Shown: positions 1-8,547 of the stretch, piece by piece | Numbering within the stretch: the stretch's first letter is position 1 | How the letters are laid out: the number at the start of each line of letters is the position of its first letter | Assembly: GCA_023957775.1 (NCBI GenBank) | Contig: JAMLGR010000005.1 | Location: 172,204-236,203 of the forward strand | Origin: Fimbriimonadaceae bacterium | GTDB lineage: Bacteria > Armatimonadota > Fimbriimonadia > Fimbriimonadales > Fimbriimonadaceae | Direction: 5' to 3' | DNA length: 64,000 bases | The notes under the pieces: model-generated | The model's input: the letters and a program-made list of their open reading frames with translations, nothing else | What the model was told of the DNA's origin: nothing | Databases searched by the model: none | Position numbers and translations under genes: made by a program

Positions 1-640
1 GCTCGTCGGTCGGCATCGACTGCTTCTTGTACTCGTTGACCAGCGCCTGGTTCGTGAAATAGGCGACGAGGTTGGTGCGGCCCGTGGGATCCGCGAGCAT
101 CTTCTTGACGTCGGCCTCGTTCTTCGCGCGGATCTCGCCGAGCGTTTGGCCGCCCTCCTTCTTGAAGGCTTCATCCACTTCCGCCGCCGTCGCTCCGGCC
201 TTGAGTTTTCCCTCGGAAACCAGACGGGTTTTCTCCGACGCCACCGACTGGTCGAACTGCATGGCGACCATCGAGAGAATCTGGTCGTCGGTGAGCGACA
301 CGCCTTCGCGTTGCGCGAGCTCCATGACGAGCGACTGGTTGATCAGCTGCCGGAGGACGCCGCCCAGCACGCTCGCCTCGAGTTCCGGCGGCACCGACTC
401 CAACTGTGCGAAGTACTGCTGCGTCTGCTGCCGCGACAGGTCGTCCACTTCGTCGAAGGTGACGGGCGTCTTGCCGATCTGGGCGATCAAGAGGGGCGCC
501 GAGTCGCCGCCGCCCCCGCGCGCGGCGTTCGGGTTGGCAATCATGAGGAATCCGATGACGAACATGATCGCCAAGGCGATGGAAACCACCATCGCGCACC
601 CGGACTTTTCGAGGAAGTTGCGAATTGTACTGATCGACAC
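1..640 (-). CDS. SurA/PpiD-like periplasmic chaperone, N-terminal part (runs off the left edge)
   Basis: About 213 N-terminal residues are visible; the 3' end lies outside the window. The GTG at 640 is chosen because AAGGA sits about 9 bases upstream. One hydrophobic segment (about residues 15-34) is a signal anchor, followed by a Gly-rich linker and a helical region (LIAQIGKTPVTFDEVDDL, then LRQLINQSLVMELAQREG) typical of the SurA_N domain of periplasmic peptidyl-prolyl isomerase chaperones that assist outer-membrane proteins. The catalytic PpiC/parvulin domain would lie beyond the edge, so isomerase activity cannot be judged. It diverges from lexA. Seen: anchor and domain pattern; family-level call is inference. 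Confidence 0.72.
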   Translation of the reverse strand, partial: MSISTIRNFLEKSGCAMVVSIALAIMFVIGFLMIANPNAARGGGGDSAPLLIAQIGKTPVTFDEVDDLSRQQTQQYFAQLESVPPELEASVLGGVLRQLINQSLVMELAQREGVSLTDDQILSMVAMQFDQSVASEKTRLVSEGKLKAGATAAEVDEAFKKEGGQTLGEIRAKNEADVKKMLADPTGRTNLVAYFTNQALVNEYKKQSMPTDE

Positions 641-719
641 GGCTTTGTTCCTTAACGGGAATCAACAAGTATGGCACAGTGCCCTCCCGAGCCCTGTTTG
701 AAGGACGTCGTGTGTCGGG

Positions 720-757
720 TTGACAGGTAGACAAATACGGCGTATACTCTGTCTACC
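720..757 (+). promoter_or_regulatory. lexA promoter under a perfect inverted repeat
   Basis: A consensus -35 box TTGACA (720-725) is separated by exactly 17 bases from TATACT (743-748). The spacer and -10 are bracketed by a perfect 8-base inverted repeat, GGTAGACA (726-733) and TGTCTACC (750-757), and an inner dyad ATAC-GGC-GTAT lies at 735-745. Position upstream of lexA suggests the LexA operator for autorepression, but the motif is neither the E. coli CTG-N10-CAG nor the Bacillus GAAC-N4-GTTC box. Confidence 0.75.
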
Positions 758-779
758 CAAAGAGGCGGGAGGGAGTCCA

Positions 780-1409
780 ATGGCTAAGGGATTGACGGCT
801 CGGCAACAGGCGATTCTGCAGTTCGTCGTCGACTATTTGAACACGGAGGGGTATCCACCCTCGATCCGAGAGATCGGGGCGCACTTCGAAATCGGCTCGT
901 TGCGCGGCGTGACGGTGCACCTGGACGCGCTCGAACGCAAGGGGTTCATCACGCGCGCCAACACCCCGCGCTCGATCAAAGTCGTCCACCCGCAGTACCA
1001 GCAGACGAACACGGCGGTGATGCTCCCCCTGCTCGGGTCGATCGCCGCAGGGCAGCCGATCGAGATGATCGAGCATGCCGAAGCGATGATCCCCGTTCCC
1101 GCCGAAATGGTCCGCAACATCCGCAACGCGTTCCTCTTGCGGGTGCGCGGCGACTCCATGACCGGCGAGGGCATCATGCCCCGAGACCTCGTGATCGTCA
1201 AACCGCAGGAGACCGCCAATCACGGGGACTTGGTCGCGGTGAGGTTGGGCGACGAGGCCACGGTCAAGCGCCTCAACCTGGACCCGCGCGGCGTCAAGCT
1301 GATGTCCAGCAACCCCGCCTACGAACCCATTTCCGTCGAGCAGGAGAACGCTGCGATCATCGGCCGGGTCGTGGGGGTGATCCGCGACTACGGGGGCATG
1401 GCTTTCTAG
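780..1409 (+). CDS. lexA: LexA repressor
   Basis: SOS-response repressor of 209 residues. The ATG at 780 follows a GGGAGGGAG ribosome site; an upstream in-frame extension to 720 would cover the promoter and is rejected. The N-terminal winged helix (about 5-65) contains PPSIREIGAHFEIGS. The C-terminal S24 peptidase domain has the Ala90-Gly91 self-cleavage bond (SIAAGQP), nucleophile Ser126 (RGDSMTG) and general base Lys163 (TVKRL), so RecA-stimulated autoproteolysis should be intact. The recognition helix (SLRGVTVHLDAL) departs from the E. coli one, in line with the different operator upstream. It is autoregulated if the inverted repeat at 726-757 is its site. Confidence 0.97.
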   Translation: MAKGLTARQQAILQFVVDYLNTEGYPPSIREIGAHFEIGSLRGVTVHLDALERKGFITRANTPRSIKVVHPQYQQTNTAVMLPLLGSIAAGQPIEMIEHAEAMIPVPAEMVRNIRNAFLLRVRGDSMTGEGIMPRDLVIVKPQETANHGDLVAVRLGDEATVKRLNLDPRGVKLMSSNPAYEPISVEQENAAIIGRVVGVIRDYGGMAF

Positions 1410-1433
1410 GTCTTACACCAGAGCGGCGCGCCT

Positions 1434-1530
1434 GCACGCCCGTCCAGCGGGCGTGGCACCCGTTTGTTGCTCTTGCCGTCCAGCGGGCGTGGCACCCGTT
1501 GATTGCTCTTGCCATGCCGTCCAGCGGGGG
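1434..1530. repeat. REP-like palindrome array between lexA and cysS
   Basis: The first unit is a hairpin CACGCCCG (1435-1442), loop TCCAG, CGGGCGTG (1448-1455). Two further, progressively degenerate partial copies of the right half follow, joined by TTGTTGCTCTTGCC-type linkers. The same palindrome recurs near 25784, 35042, 60147 and 61798. It separates the convergent lexA and cysS and could act as a transcription stop. Confidence 0.85.
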
Positions 1531-3015
1531 CTACCGCAGGGTGCGCCAGACCGTGCCCTCGGGGGTGTCGCGCAACTCGACGCCGGCCGCTTCGATCTCG
1601 TTCCGGATCGCGTCCGCGAGTGCGAAGTCCTTGGCCGACTTCGCCGCGGCGCGCTCTTCGATCTTCGCCTTTACCCAGGCCTCGTCCACCACCGGCCCGC
1701 GGGTCTCCTCGCCTTGGGGCTCCTCGTGGCGCACGATTCCCAGAAGCGCGTTGATGCGGTCGAGAAACCGCATCGCCGCTTCGGCCGAAGCCGCGCTGAG
1801 CGCGTCCCCTTCGCGGAGGATCACCCGGGTGCCCTCCAACGCCTTGGCGAGCGCGATCGAAGTGTTCAGGTCGTTGGCCATCGCGTCCAGCGCCTGATCG
1901 TAAAGGTCGTCGAGCGTCGCCCCCACCCGGTCTTCGCCGGGGTTGGCGCCTTCCACCGCCTTCTTGGCGGCCTCCTCGCACGTGCGGAACCGGTCCACGT
2001 TCTGCGTCGCGTCGCGCAGGGTCTGCAGCGTGAAGTTCAGCGGTTTGCTGTAGACCCCTGAGATCAGCGCGTAACGCAGCGCCAGGGGGTCGGCGTCGTG
2101 CTCCTCGAGCAACTGCCGCACCGTGTAGAAATTGCCTTGGCTCTTCGACATCTTCTCTCCGTCGACGAGGAGGAATCGCGTGTGCATCCAGTGCGTGGCG
2201 AACGGCTTGCCGGTCAGCGATTCGGATTGGGCGATCTCGCATTCGTGGTGCGGAAAGATCAGGTCCTCGCCGCCCGCGTGCAGGTCGAGCGTCGTCCCCA
2301 GATACTCCATCGACATCACGCTGCACTCGATGTGCCAGCCCGGGAAGCCCCATCCCCACGGGCTGTACCACTGCATCAGGTGCTTGTCGTCCTTCTTCCA
2401 CAGGGCGAAGTCCGCGGGGTACCGCTTGTTCTCGTCCGTCACCACGTTGCGCACGGCTCGATAAAGCTGCTCCTGGTCGCGATTGCCCGACAGCTTGCCG
2501 TACCCCTCGAAGCTGGGAACGGAGAAGTACACGCCCGTCGGCGTTTCGTACGCGTGTCCCTGCTCGATCAGCTTCTGGATGGCGAGGATCTGGTCCCGCA
2601 TGTGCTGCGTGGCCCTGGGCCAAACCAACGGCCGCTGCAGGTTCAGCCGAGACCAATCCTGCTTGAAGGCGTCGGCATAGTGATCGGCCAGCTCCCACAC
2701 GTTCTGGAACTGCTCGCCCTCCTTGGAGCGCAGGCCCTTCGCCATCTTGTCTTCGCCCGAGGCGTCGGCCATGTCGTCGTCGGTGAGGTGGCCGACGTCC
2801 GTGATGTTGGTGACGTAGCTGACGCGCCAGCCCAAGGCCTGGGCCGTGCGGACCACGAGGTCGCCGGAGAGGAACGTACGGAAGTTGCCGATGTGCGCGT
2901 AGCTGTACACCGTGGGGCCGCACGAGTAGAACCGAAGGTGGCCGGGCTCGGCCAGCTCGAGGTCTTTGACCTTGCGAGTCAGGGTGTCGTAGAGGCGAAA
3001 AGCGCGCGGCTGCAC
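1531..3015 (-). CDS. cysS: Cysteinyl-tRNA synthetase
   Basis: Class I synthetase that charges tRNA-Cys, 494 residues, a normal length. HIGN is at 41-44 and KMSKS at 288-292. The four zinc ligands that select cysteine are present: Cys32, Cys231, His256 and Glu260 (equivalent to E. coli Cys28, Cys209, His234, Glu238). The start is GTG at 3015: a -10-like TAAGAT lies only six bases upstream and no Shine-Dalgarno is present, so the message is probably leaderless. It converges with lexA across a repeat array and diverges from the thioredoxin-like gene at 3055. Confidence 0.97.
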   Translation of the reverse strand: MQPRAFRLYDTLTRKVKDLELAEPGHLRFYSCGPTVYSYAHIGNFRTFLSGDLVVRTAQALGWRVSYVTNITDVGHLTDDDMADASGEDKMAKGLRSKEGEQFQNVWELADHYADAFKQDWSRLNLQRPLVWPRATQHMRDQILAIQKLIEQGHAYETPTGVYFSVPSFEGYGKLSGNRDQEQLYRAVRNVVTDENKRYPADFALWKKDDKHLMQWYSPWGWGFPGWHIECSVMSMEYLGTTLDLHAGGEDLIFPHHECEIAQSESLTGKPFATHWMHTRFLLVDGEKMSKSQGNFYTVRQLLEEHDADPLALRYALISGVYSKPLNFTLQTLRDATQNVDRFRTCEEAAKKAVEGANPGEDRVGATLDDLYDQALDAMANDLNTSIALAKALEGTRVILREGDALSAASAEAAMRFLDRINALLGIVRHEEPQGEETRGPVVDEAWVKAKIEERAAAKSAKDFALADAIRNEIEAAGVELRDTPEGTVWRTLR

Positions 3016-3021
3016 AGGCGA

Positions 3022-3027
3022 ATCTTA
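3022..3027 (-). promoter_or_regulatory. -10 box for leaderless cysS
   Basis: TAAGAT on the minus strand, six bases before the GTG start at 3015; transcription should begin at or next to the start codon. Confidence 0.55.
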
Positions 3028-3054
3028 CCGTGCGGGTACGGTGGGGGACGAACG

Positions 3055-3468
3055 ATGCGCCGATGGAGTCTTCTTTCAGCCGGGCTTGTCGCAGCCCTTC
3101 TCGTGATGGCCGCGGCGCCCGCGGGCATTCGCTGGGAGCGCTCCCTGGACGCGGCGATGCGCTCGGCCAGGCGCACGCGGCGTCCGGTGATGATCCTGTT
3201 CCTCGACCCCTCGCCCGTGTCCGCGAAGTTCGAGCAAGCCACGTTTGGGGATGCGAAGGTGGTGCGGGCGTCGCGTGCTTGGCACTGCGTGCGCGTCGAG
3301 CGGGACCAACAACCCGAGCTGGCGAAGGCGCGCGGCGTCGCGGCGTTCCCCACGGTCGTGTTCACCGATCGAGCCGGGAAGGAGATCGGGCGGCTCGTCG
3401 GATCGCGCCCGCCTTCTGAGTGGCTTGAAGACGTGAAGGCGCTGCCCAAGCCGGTGGGTGGTCGCTAG
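3055..3468 (+). CDS. Exported thioredoxin-like protein lacking CXXC
   Basis: 137 residues. A cleavable-looking signal peptide (about 1-23, ending MAAAPAG) is followed by a thioredoxin fold: strand RPVMILFLDP, helix, then the conserved cis-proline region VAAFPTVVFTD and a C-terminal helix. Where thioredoxins carry CXXC, this protein has PSPVSAKFE, so it has no redox-active cysteine pair; the only visible cysteine is in SRAWHCVRV. A redox catalyst is therefore unlikely, and a binding or scaffold role is inferred. The ATG at 3055 is the only start giving an exported N-terminus. The stop overlaps the convergent amidase stop through a shared CTAG. Confidence 0.75.
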   Translation: MRRWSLLSAGLVAALLVMAAAPAGIRWERSLDAAMRSARRTRRPVMILFLDPSPVSAKFEQATFGDAKVVRASRAWHCVRVERDQQPELAKARGVAAFPTVVFTDRAGKEIGRLVGSRPPSEWLEDVKALPKPVGGR

Positions 3469-4136
3469 AGGCGGAGGACGGCCTGCGCCAGGGCTTCGCT
3501 CAGGGTTTCCAGCCCCTTGGGCGACTTGGCGAACGCCTCGTCTTCCGCGTTGGTGATGACCAACATCTCCACGAGGAGCACGGGCACCTCCGAGTAGATC
3601 GAGCCGGTGAGCGCCCCCTGCTTTCCGCCGATCAAGGTGGCACCGTCGGTATGCAGGCCCCGGTCGGGAAGCGAGCCCTTCAAGCGCGCAGCCAGTTCGG
3701 TATGGAAGGTTTTCGCAAGCGTTGCGCTGGTCTCGCGGACGGCCTTCGACGGTCCGGTCGCCCCGCCGACCGTGCCGACCTTGTCCGGGTAGTACACCGC
3801 AAACCCGCGAGTCGCCCCCGCATCGCAGTGCAGCCGAAGCATCACGTCGGCGCGCGCCTTGTTGGCGATCTCGGCCCGGCGTTGGTTGGTGACCTTCTCG
3901 TCCACCGACTGCTTGGTCATCACGACGCGCACGCCCGCACGTTCCAGCTTGTCGCGCACCAGCACCGCGACGCTCCACGCCACCCCGACCTCGGTCAACG
4001 TCTTGCCGCGGGCGCCCGATCCGTTTTCGGAGGGATGGCCGGGGTCGATGCAGACGGTCTTGGGCCGCACGGGCGCGGCGGCGAGCCCCATGCCGAGCGC
4101 CCACGCGGCGAACGCCAGCACGATCCGCTTACGCAT
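3465..4136 (-). CDS. N-acetylmuramoyl-L-alanine amidase (Amidase_3)
   Basis: Periplasmic zinc amidase that cleaves the bond between MurNAc and the stem peptide. 223 residues with a signal peptide (about 1-21, AWALGMGLAA). Zinc ligands His34 (DPGHPSE), Glu49 (LTEVG) and His103 (RLHCDAG) and catalytic Glu190 (LLVEML) are all present, so activity is expected. No SH3 or LysM cell-wall-binding domain is attached. The start overlaps the end of the ABC exporter by 8 bases, so the two are probably cotranslated. Confidence 0.92.
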   Translation of the reverse strand: MRKRIVLAFAAWALGMGLAAAPVRPKTVCIDPGHPSENGSGARGKTLTEVGVAWSVAVLVRDKLERAGVRVVMTKQSVDEKVTNQRRAEIANKARADVMLRLHCDAGATRGFAVYYPDKVGTVGGATGPSKAVRETSATLAKTFHTELAARLKGSLPDRGLHTDGATLIGGKQGALTGSIYSEVPVLLVEMLVITNAEDEAFAKSPKGLETLSEALAQAVLRL

Positions 4137-6333
4137 CGGGCGCCTCCACGAGGAATCCCTGCTGGACGCTGTTCATCTCGGTCTGCATGGCCACCAGCCT
4201 CGCGTAGATCCCCTGATCCTTGGCGAGCAGCTCTTCGTGGGTGCCGGTCTCCGCGATCCGGCCCTCCTCCATCACGATCAGCCGGTTGGCGTTGCGCAGG
4301 GTGCTGAGCCGGTGGGCGATCGCGAACACCGTGCGTCCGCTCACCAGCCGCTCCAGCCCCTCCTGGATCATCCGTTCGGTCTCGGTGTCTACGCTGGCCG
4401 TGGCTTCGTCGAGGATCAGCACCTTGGGGTTGTGGAGGATCGCCCGAGCGATGGCGATGCGCTGGCGTTCGCCTCCGCTGAGGCGATGGCCGCGTTCACC
4501 CACGTAGGTGTCGTAGCCGTCGGGGAAGTTGACGATGAAGTGGTGGGCGTTCGCCGCCTTGGCCGCCTCCATGACCTCCTCGATCGTCGCTTCCGGCCGA
4601 CCGTAGGCGATATTGTGTCGGATTGAGCCGGGAAACAGATACGATTCCTGCAGGACGACCCCGACTTGGCGACGGTAGTCGTCCAGTTTGATGTTGCGCA
4701 GGTCCACCCCGTCGACCTCGATGCGGCCCTGCGTGGGGTCGTAGAACCGGAGCAGGAGGTTGATCATCGTCGACTTGCCCGCGCCGCTGTGTCCGACGAG
4801 GCCGATGATCTCGCCTGGCTGCACCTCGAGGTCGATCCCGTGGACGATCTCCCGGGCGCGTTCGTAGCCGAAGTGCACGTCGGTGAACTTCACGTGGCCC
4901 TTCATCTCTGGCATTGCCTCGGCGTGCGGGCTGTCCTCGATGTCGAGCGGCATGTCGAGAATCTCGAAGACGCGCTCGGCGGCGGTGAGGGAGCGGCTGG
5001 TCCAGTCGATCACTCGCTGCAGCATCATGAGAGGCTGGCTCAGCATGGCCACGTAGCCGATGAAGGCCGTGAGCTGCCCGAGGGTCATCGTTTTGGCGAG
5101 CACGGCCTGACCGCCGAACCACCAGACGACGAACGTCGACAGGCTCATGGTGAACACGACGACCGGAAAGAAGTTGGACCACCCGACTTCGGCGACGTAG
5201 CCCGTATGGGCGACGTCGGTGACGCGGCGCTCGAACTTCTGCTCCTCGAACGTCTCGCCGTGGAACGCCTTCACCACGCGTGTGCCCTGCAGCACGCCGT
5301 TCAGGGTGCTGCTCATGCGCGCCCAGGAGTGCCAGAAGCGGCTCCACACGCGCATCATCTTCCGCCGGAACCGGTTCACGGCAAACAGCACGAAGGGCAG
5401 AGGAATCAAGGCAAACACGGCGATCTTCCAGTTCACGATCAACATCGCGACGGGGATCCCCAAAAGCAGCGCCGCCTGGTTGACCGTGATCGGCACGCCG
5501 TCGACGAGCACGTCGTACAAGGCGCCCGTGTCGTTGGTCATGCGCGACATGATCGAACCGACGTTGCGCTTGTCGTAGAACGCGAGCGAGAGCTGTTGAA
5601 GCTTGTTGAACAGCCGGGTCCGGATGTTCACGGCCACGCCGCGGCTGAGGAACGCCACGTTCCGGCTCCGAGCGATCTGCACCAGCATGATCAAGACGCG
5701 CGACCCGATGAGGGCGGCCATGAGCCAGCCGAAGAGCCGCGTGTTCCCCTTCACGAGGACGTCGTCGACCAGGTGCAGGGTCAGGAACGGAGGCAGCAAC
5801 TCCGCCGTGGTGCCCGCCAGGATCAGCAGCGTGCCCCAAACCAGCCGGAGACGGTACTCCCGCGTGAATTCGAAGAGACGGAGAAGGGTCTTGCCCTTGT
5901 TGAGGCACCCGAGGCACAGATCGCTGTCCTCCGGAAGGGGGCGGTTGCATTTCGGGCAGCGGCGGACCCGGTCTTCGAGCTCGGGCACGGGCTCGCCCTT
6001 GGCCATCGCCTCGAGCCGCTTGACCGCGCCGGCGATCTGGAGAGATCGGGCGCTGCTGGCCCGCAGCAGTTCGACGTGCGCACCGCCCACCGTCGCGAGG
6101 ACCGCGACCGCGTCGACCAGATCTTCGAGCCGGGGGTCTCGAATCTCCGAGATCGGCCACTTGCCCACGCACTCGAACCCGAGGGGGGTCTTTTCGTAGC
6201 GGTAGGCGTGGAGATCGGTGACCACCAGGCACGCGTCGCCCAGCCTGCCGTCGAGCGTGAGATCGCTCTCGGTCGTGAATTGGTGTGCTTCCGTGGCGGG
6301 AAGATCGATTGCGTGCGGCACGAGCCCAGCCAT
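4129..6333 (-). CDS. ABC exporter with N-terminal PH-like region and zinc ribbon
   Basis: 734 residues, about 145 longer than an ordinary MsbA-type half transporter. Residues 1-115 are a soluble beta-rich domain, then a zinc ribbon CPKC (126-129) and CLGC (140-143) with PEDSDL between. Six membrane helices follow (about 163-455), then the ATPase: Walker A GHSGAGKS (514-521), signature LSGGE (618-622), Walker B VLILDE (638-643) and H-loop AIAHRL. It should work as a homodimer exporting a hydrophobic substrate, unknown here. The N-terminal domain is cytosolic by topology and may regulate or recruit the transporter. It is followed by an amidase gene (8-base overlap), which hints at an envelope role. 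Confidence 0.9.
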   Translation of the reverse strand: MAGLVPHAIDLPATEAHQFTTESDLTLDGRLGDACLVVTDLHAYRYEKTPLGFECVGKWPISEIRDPRLEDLVDAVAVLATVGGAHVELLRASSARSLQIAGAVKRLEAMAKGEPVPELEDRVRRCPKCNRPLPEDSDLCLGCLNKGKTLLRLFEFTREYRLRLVWGTLLILAGTTAELLPPFLTLHLVDDVLVKGNTRLFGWLMAALIGSRVLIMLVQIARSRNVAFLSRGVAVNIRTRLFNKLQQLSLAFYDKRNVGSIMSRMTNDTGALYDVLVDGVPITVNQAALLLGIPVAMLIVNWKIAVFALIPLPFVLFAVNRFRRKMMRVWSRFWHSWARMSSTLNGVLQGTRVVKAFHGETFEEQKFERRVTDVAHTGYVAEVGWSNFFPVVVFTMSLSTFVVWWFGGQAVLAKTMTLGQLTAFIGYVAMLSQPLMMLQRVIDWTSRSLTAAERVFEILDMPLDIEDSPHAEAMPEMKGHVKFTDVHFGYERAREIVHGIDLEVQPGEIIGLVGHSGAGKSTMINLLLRFYDPTQGRIEVDGVDLRNIKLDDYRRQVGVVLQESYLFPGSIRHNIAYGRPEATIEEVMEAAKAANAHHFIVNFPDGYDTYVGERGHRLSGGERQRIAIARAILHNPKVLILDEATASVDTETERMIQEGLERLVSGRTVFAIAHRLSTLRNANRLIVMEEGRIAETGTHEELLAKDQGIYARLVAMQTEMNSVQQGFLVEAPDA

Positions 6334-6404
6334 GAGTCCCTATTGTGGCGTATCGAGGGAGGCTGGAAGGGGTTCGCCCGCCGCGATCGGCGGGCGATGC
6401 CTCG

Positions 6405-7127
6405 TTAGTGCTTGGCGGCCTTGGCCGCTAGGAGGGGATCGACCTTGATGCCGGGTCCCATGGTGCTGCTCAGCGTCACGCTTCGCAGGTAGCGGCCCTT
6501 CGCAGACGCGGGCTTGGCCTTGATCAGCGCGTCGAGCGCGGCCGCGAAGTTCTCCGCAATCTGCTCCTCGGTAAAGGAGACCTTGCCGATTCCCAGGTGG
6601 ACGACGCCCGCTTTGTCGGCGCGGTACTCGAGGCGCGTGGCTCCCTTGATCTCGGCGACGGCGCTGCCCACGTTGTTCGTCACGGTCCCGTTGCGCTTGT
6701 TGGGCGTTCGGGGGCCGAGCATGCGGCCGATCTTGCCGATCTGGGGCGCCATCTCCTCCGTCGCGAGGATCACGTCGAAGTCGCGGAATCCGTTCTGGAT
6801 CTTCGTGATCAGATCCTCGTCCCCGACGACGTCGGCTCCGGCCTCTTCGGCCTCCTTCTGGTGGTCGCCCTTGGCGAGCACGGCCACACGCTTGGTCTTG
6901 CCCGTGCCGTGCGGAAGGCTCGTGATGCCGCGCACGTTCTGGTCGCCCTTCTTCGGGTCGATGCCGAGGCGAACCGCCAGGTCGACGCTTTCGGGGAACT
7001 TGGCGTTCGCGCTCTCTTTGAGCAGCTTGATCGCGGCCTCGACGTCGTGGAGGGCGTCTCGATCGACTTTTTCGGCGATGGCCACGTAGCGTGGCGAGTG
7101 GGGTTTCTTCTTGACGTTCTGTCTCAA
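6405..7127 (-). CDS. rplA: Ribosomal protein uL1
   Basis: Large-subunit L1-stalk protein, 240 residues, with the hallmark blocks [28 protein letters not shown] and [11 protein letters not shown]. The start is TTG at 7127, supported by AGGAG six bases upstream. Its usual partner rplK is absent; upstream instead lies a small Lys/Ala/Pro-rich gene, 90 bases away. L1 normally represses its own operon by binding a mimic of its rRNA site in the mRNA; no such mimic was identified here. Confidence 0.96.
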   Translation of the reverse strand: MRQNVKKKPHSPRYVAIAEKVDRDALHDVEAAIKLLKESANAKFPESVDLAVRLGIDPKKGDQNVRGITSLPHGTGKTKRVAVLAKGDHQKEAEEAGADVVGDEDLITKIQNGFRDFDVILATEEMAPQIGKIGRMLGPRTPNKRNGTVTNNVGSAVAEIKGATRLEYRADKAGVVHLGIGKVSFTEEQIAENFAAALDALIKAKPASAKGRYLRSVTLSSTMGPGIKVDPLLAAKAAKH

Positions 7128-7217
7128 CGGTTTCTCCTGTGGTGCAGGCGGCTCGGCACGGGGCCTTGCCTCCCACGAGATGGGCTCTCGACCGGTTTCG
7201 GCGAGAGCGACGACGAG

Positions 7218-7502
7218 CTAGGCCTCTTCTTCTGCCGGGGCAGCGGCCTTCTTCTTGGCGGGCGCCTTTTTGGCCGCGGGCTTCTTCGCCGCAGCAGGCT
7301 TCTTTTCCGCCGGTACCTTTTCGGCGGCTTCGGCCTTGGGCTTGGGCGCGGCCTTCTTCTTGGCGGCCGGCTTTTCAGGGGCCGGCGCGGGGGCCGCCTT
7401 CTCCTTGCCCTCGTACTTGGCGCGGAGGTCCTTCAGGATCTCCTTGACGCGCTTTTCCTTGCGGTGGCGCCGCTGGCGGATCTCTTTGTTCTTGATTCGC
7501 AT
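7218..7502 (-). CDS. Small basic protein with histone-H1-like tail
   Basis: 94 residues. The first 35 (MRIKNKEIRQRRHRKEKRVK, then a short helix LKDLRAKYEGK) are strongly basic, and the rest is Lys/Ala/Pro low complexity (AAKKPAAKKAPAKKK) ending in an acidic EEEA. AAGGA upstream supports the ATG at 7502. The basic head recalls short RRRHRRKK proteins of planctomycetes (DUF6800-like, from memory, unverified). It is unlikely to be an enzyme; nucleic-acid or ribosome binding is inferred from charge and from its place between rfaE1 and rplA. Confidence 0.7.
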   Translation of the reverse strand: MRIKNKEIRQRRHRKEKRVKEILKDLRAKYEGKEKAAPAPAPEKPAAKKKAAPKPKAEAAEKVPAEKKPAAAKKPAAKKAPAKKKAAAPAEEEA

Positions 7503-7575
7503 AAACTTCTGGTCCTTGGGTGCGCGGCATCGGCCGCAGGAGGCCGTATTCCGAGCCCGTAAAGGATACCCCGCC

Positions 7576-8547
7576 TCAGCGGGGGGCCCCGCGCAAGGCC
7601 GCGAGATCTTCGGCGGTGGGGACCGCGACCCCCACGTGCTGCACGACCCGCGCCGCCGCCTGGGCTGCGAGTTCGAAGACTTCGGCCCGGAAGCCGACGG
7701 CCGCCCACCCGAGCGCCACGGCCGCGATGACGGTGTCGCCCGCTCCCGCGGTGTCGTACACCTCGACGCGCGGCGCGCGGACGCGCAACGTCTCGCCACC
7801 GACTGCGAGGAGCCCGCTTTCGCCCAGGGTCACCAGCAGCACGTCCACGCCGAGCCGTGCGCGCAGCGCCCGCCCCGCCTCTTCGGCGTCGGCGTCTTCG
7901 AGCGGTTTCCACAGATCGAGGGCGCCGGTGACCTCGGCGCGGTTCAAGCTCACCAGGGTCGCTCCCGCGTACTGCGCCAGCGACCGGGGTTTTGGGTTCA
8001 CGATCACGGGAACGCCGGTCGCCCGGGCCGTCCGCACCGCGTGCTCGGCGACCGACGGCGTGAGCGCTCCCTTCAGGTAGTCGCTCAGCACCAGTACGTC
8101 CGCCTCGGGAAGGTGGGCGTCCACCTCGGATCTCAGCCGCGCTTCGATCGCCGCCGAGACCGGAGCGTCGTCCTCGTGGTCGATGCGCAGCACCTGGTGC
8201 GAGTGGTCGGCCACGACGCGCGTCTTGCGCGTCGTGGTTCTTGTTCCGTCCCTCACGATCCCGCGGGCCTCGATGCCCTCCGACTCCAGCTCGCTGGCCA
8301 GACGGTCGGCCGGCTCGTCGTCCCCCGCCACCCCGAGGATGGAGGCGCGGCCGCCCAGCGCGACGATGTTCCGCGCGACGTTGGCCGCGCCGCCCGGAAC
8401 GTGGGCGGTGCGCTCCTGGCGCACGACCATCACCGGCGCTTCCGGACTGATGCGCGTGGCCGAGCCGAAGAGATACTCGTCGAGCATGAGGTCGCCGAGC
8501 ACGACGGCCCGGATGCCAACCAGGCGCCCGAGGAGTCCGGCGCTCAC
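7576..8547 (-). CDS. rfaE1: D-glycero-beta-D-manno-heptose-7-phosphate kinase (RfaE1/HldE-N type)
   Basis: PfkB-family sugar kinase, 323 residues, phosphorylating heptose-7-phosphate at C1 on the way to ADP-heptose for lipopolysaccharide. RISPEAPVMVV and PGGAANVARNI match the HldE kinase signature, and DTAGAGDTVIAA holds the catalytic Asp and anion hole. The cytidylyltransferase half of bifunctional HldE is absent, so RfaE2 must be elsewhere. The GTG at 8547 is chosen because it overlaps the lgt stop as GTGA. Another ribokinase-like substrate cannot be excluded. Confidence 0.87.
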   Translation of the reverse strand: MSAGLLGRLVGIRAVVLGDLMLDEYLFGSATRISPEAPVMVVRQERTAHVPGGAANVARNIVALGGRASILGVAGDDEPADRLASELESEGIEARGIVRDGTRTTTRKTRVVADHSHQVLRIDHEDDAPVSAAIEARLRSEVDAHLPEADVLVLSDYLKGALTPSVAEHAVRTARATGVPVIVNPKPRSLAQYAGATLVSLNRAEVTGALDLWKPLEDADAEEAGRALRARLGVDVLLVTLGESGLLAVGGETLRVRAPRVEVYDTAGAGDTVIAAVALGWAAVGFRAEVFELAAQAAARVVQHVGVAVPTAEDLAALRGAPR

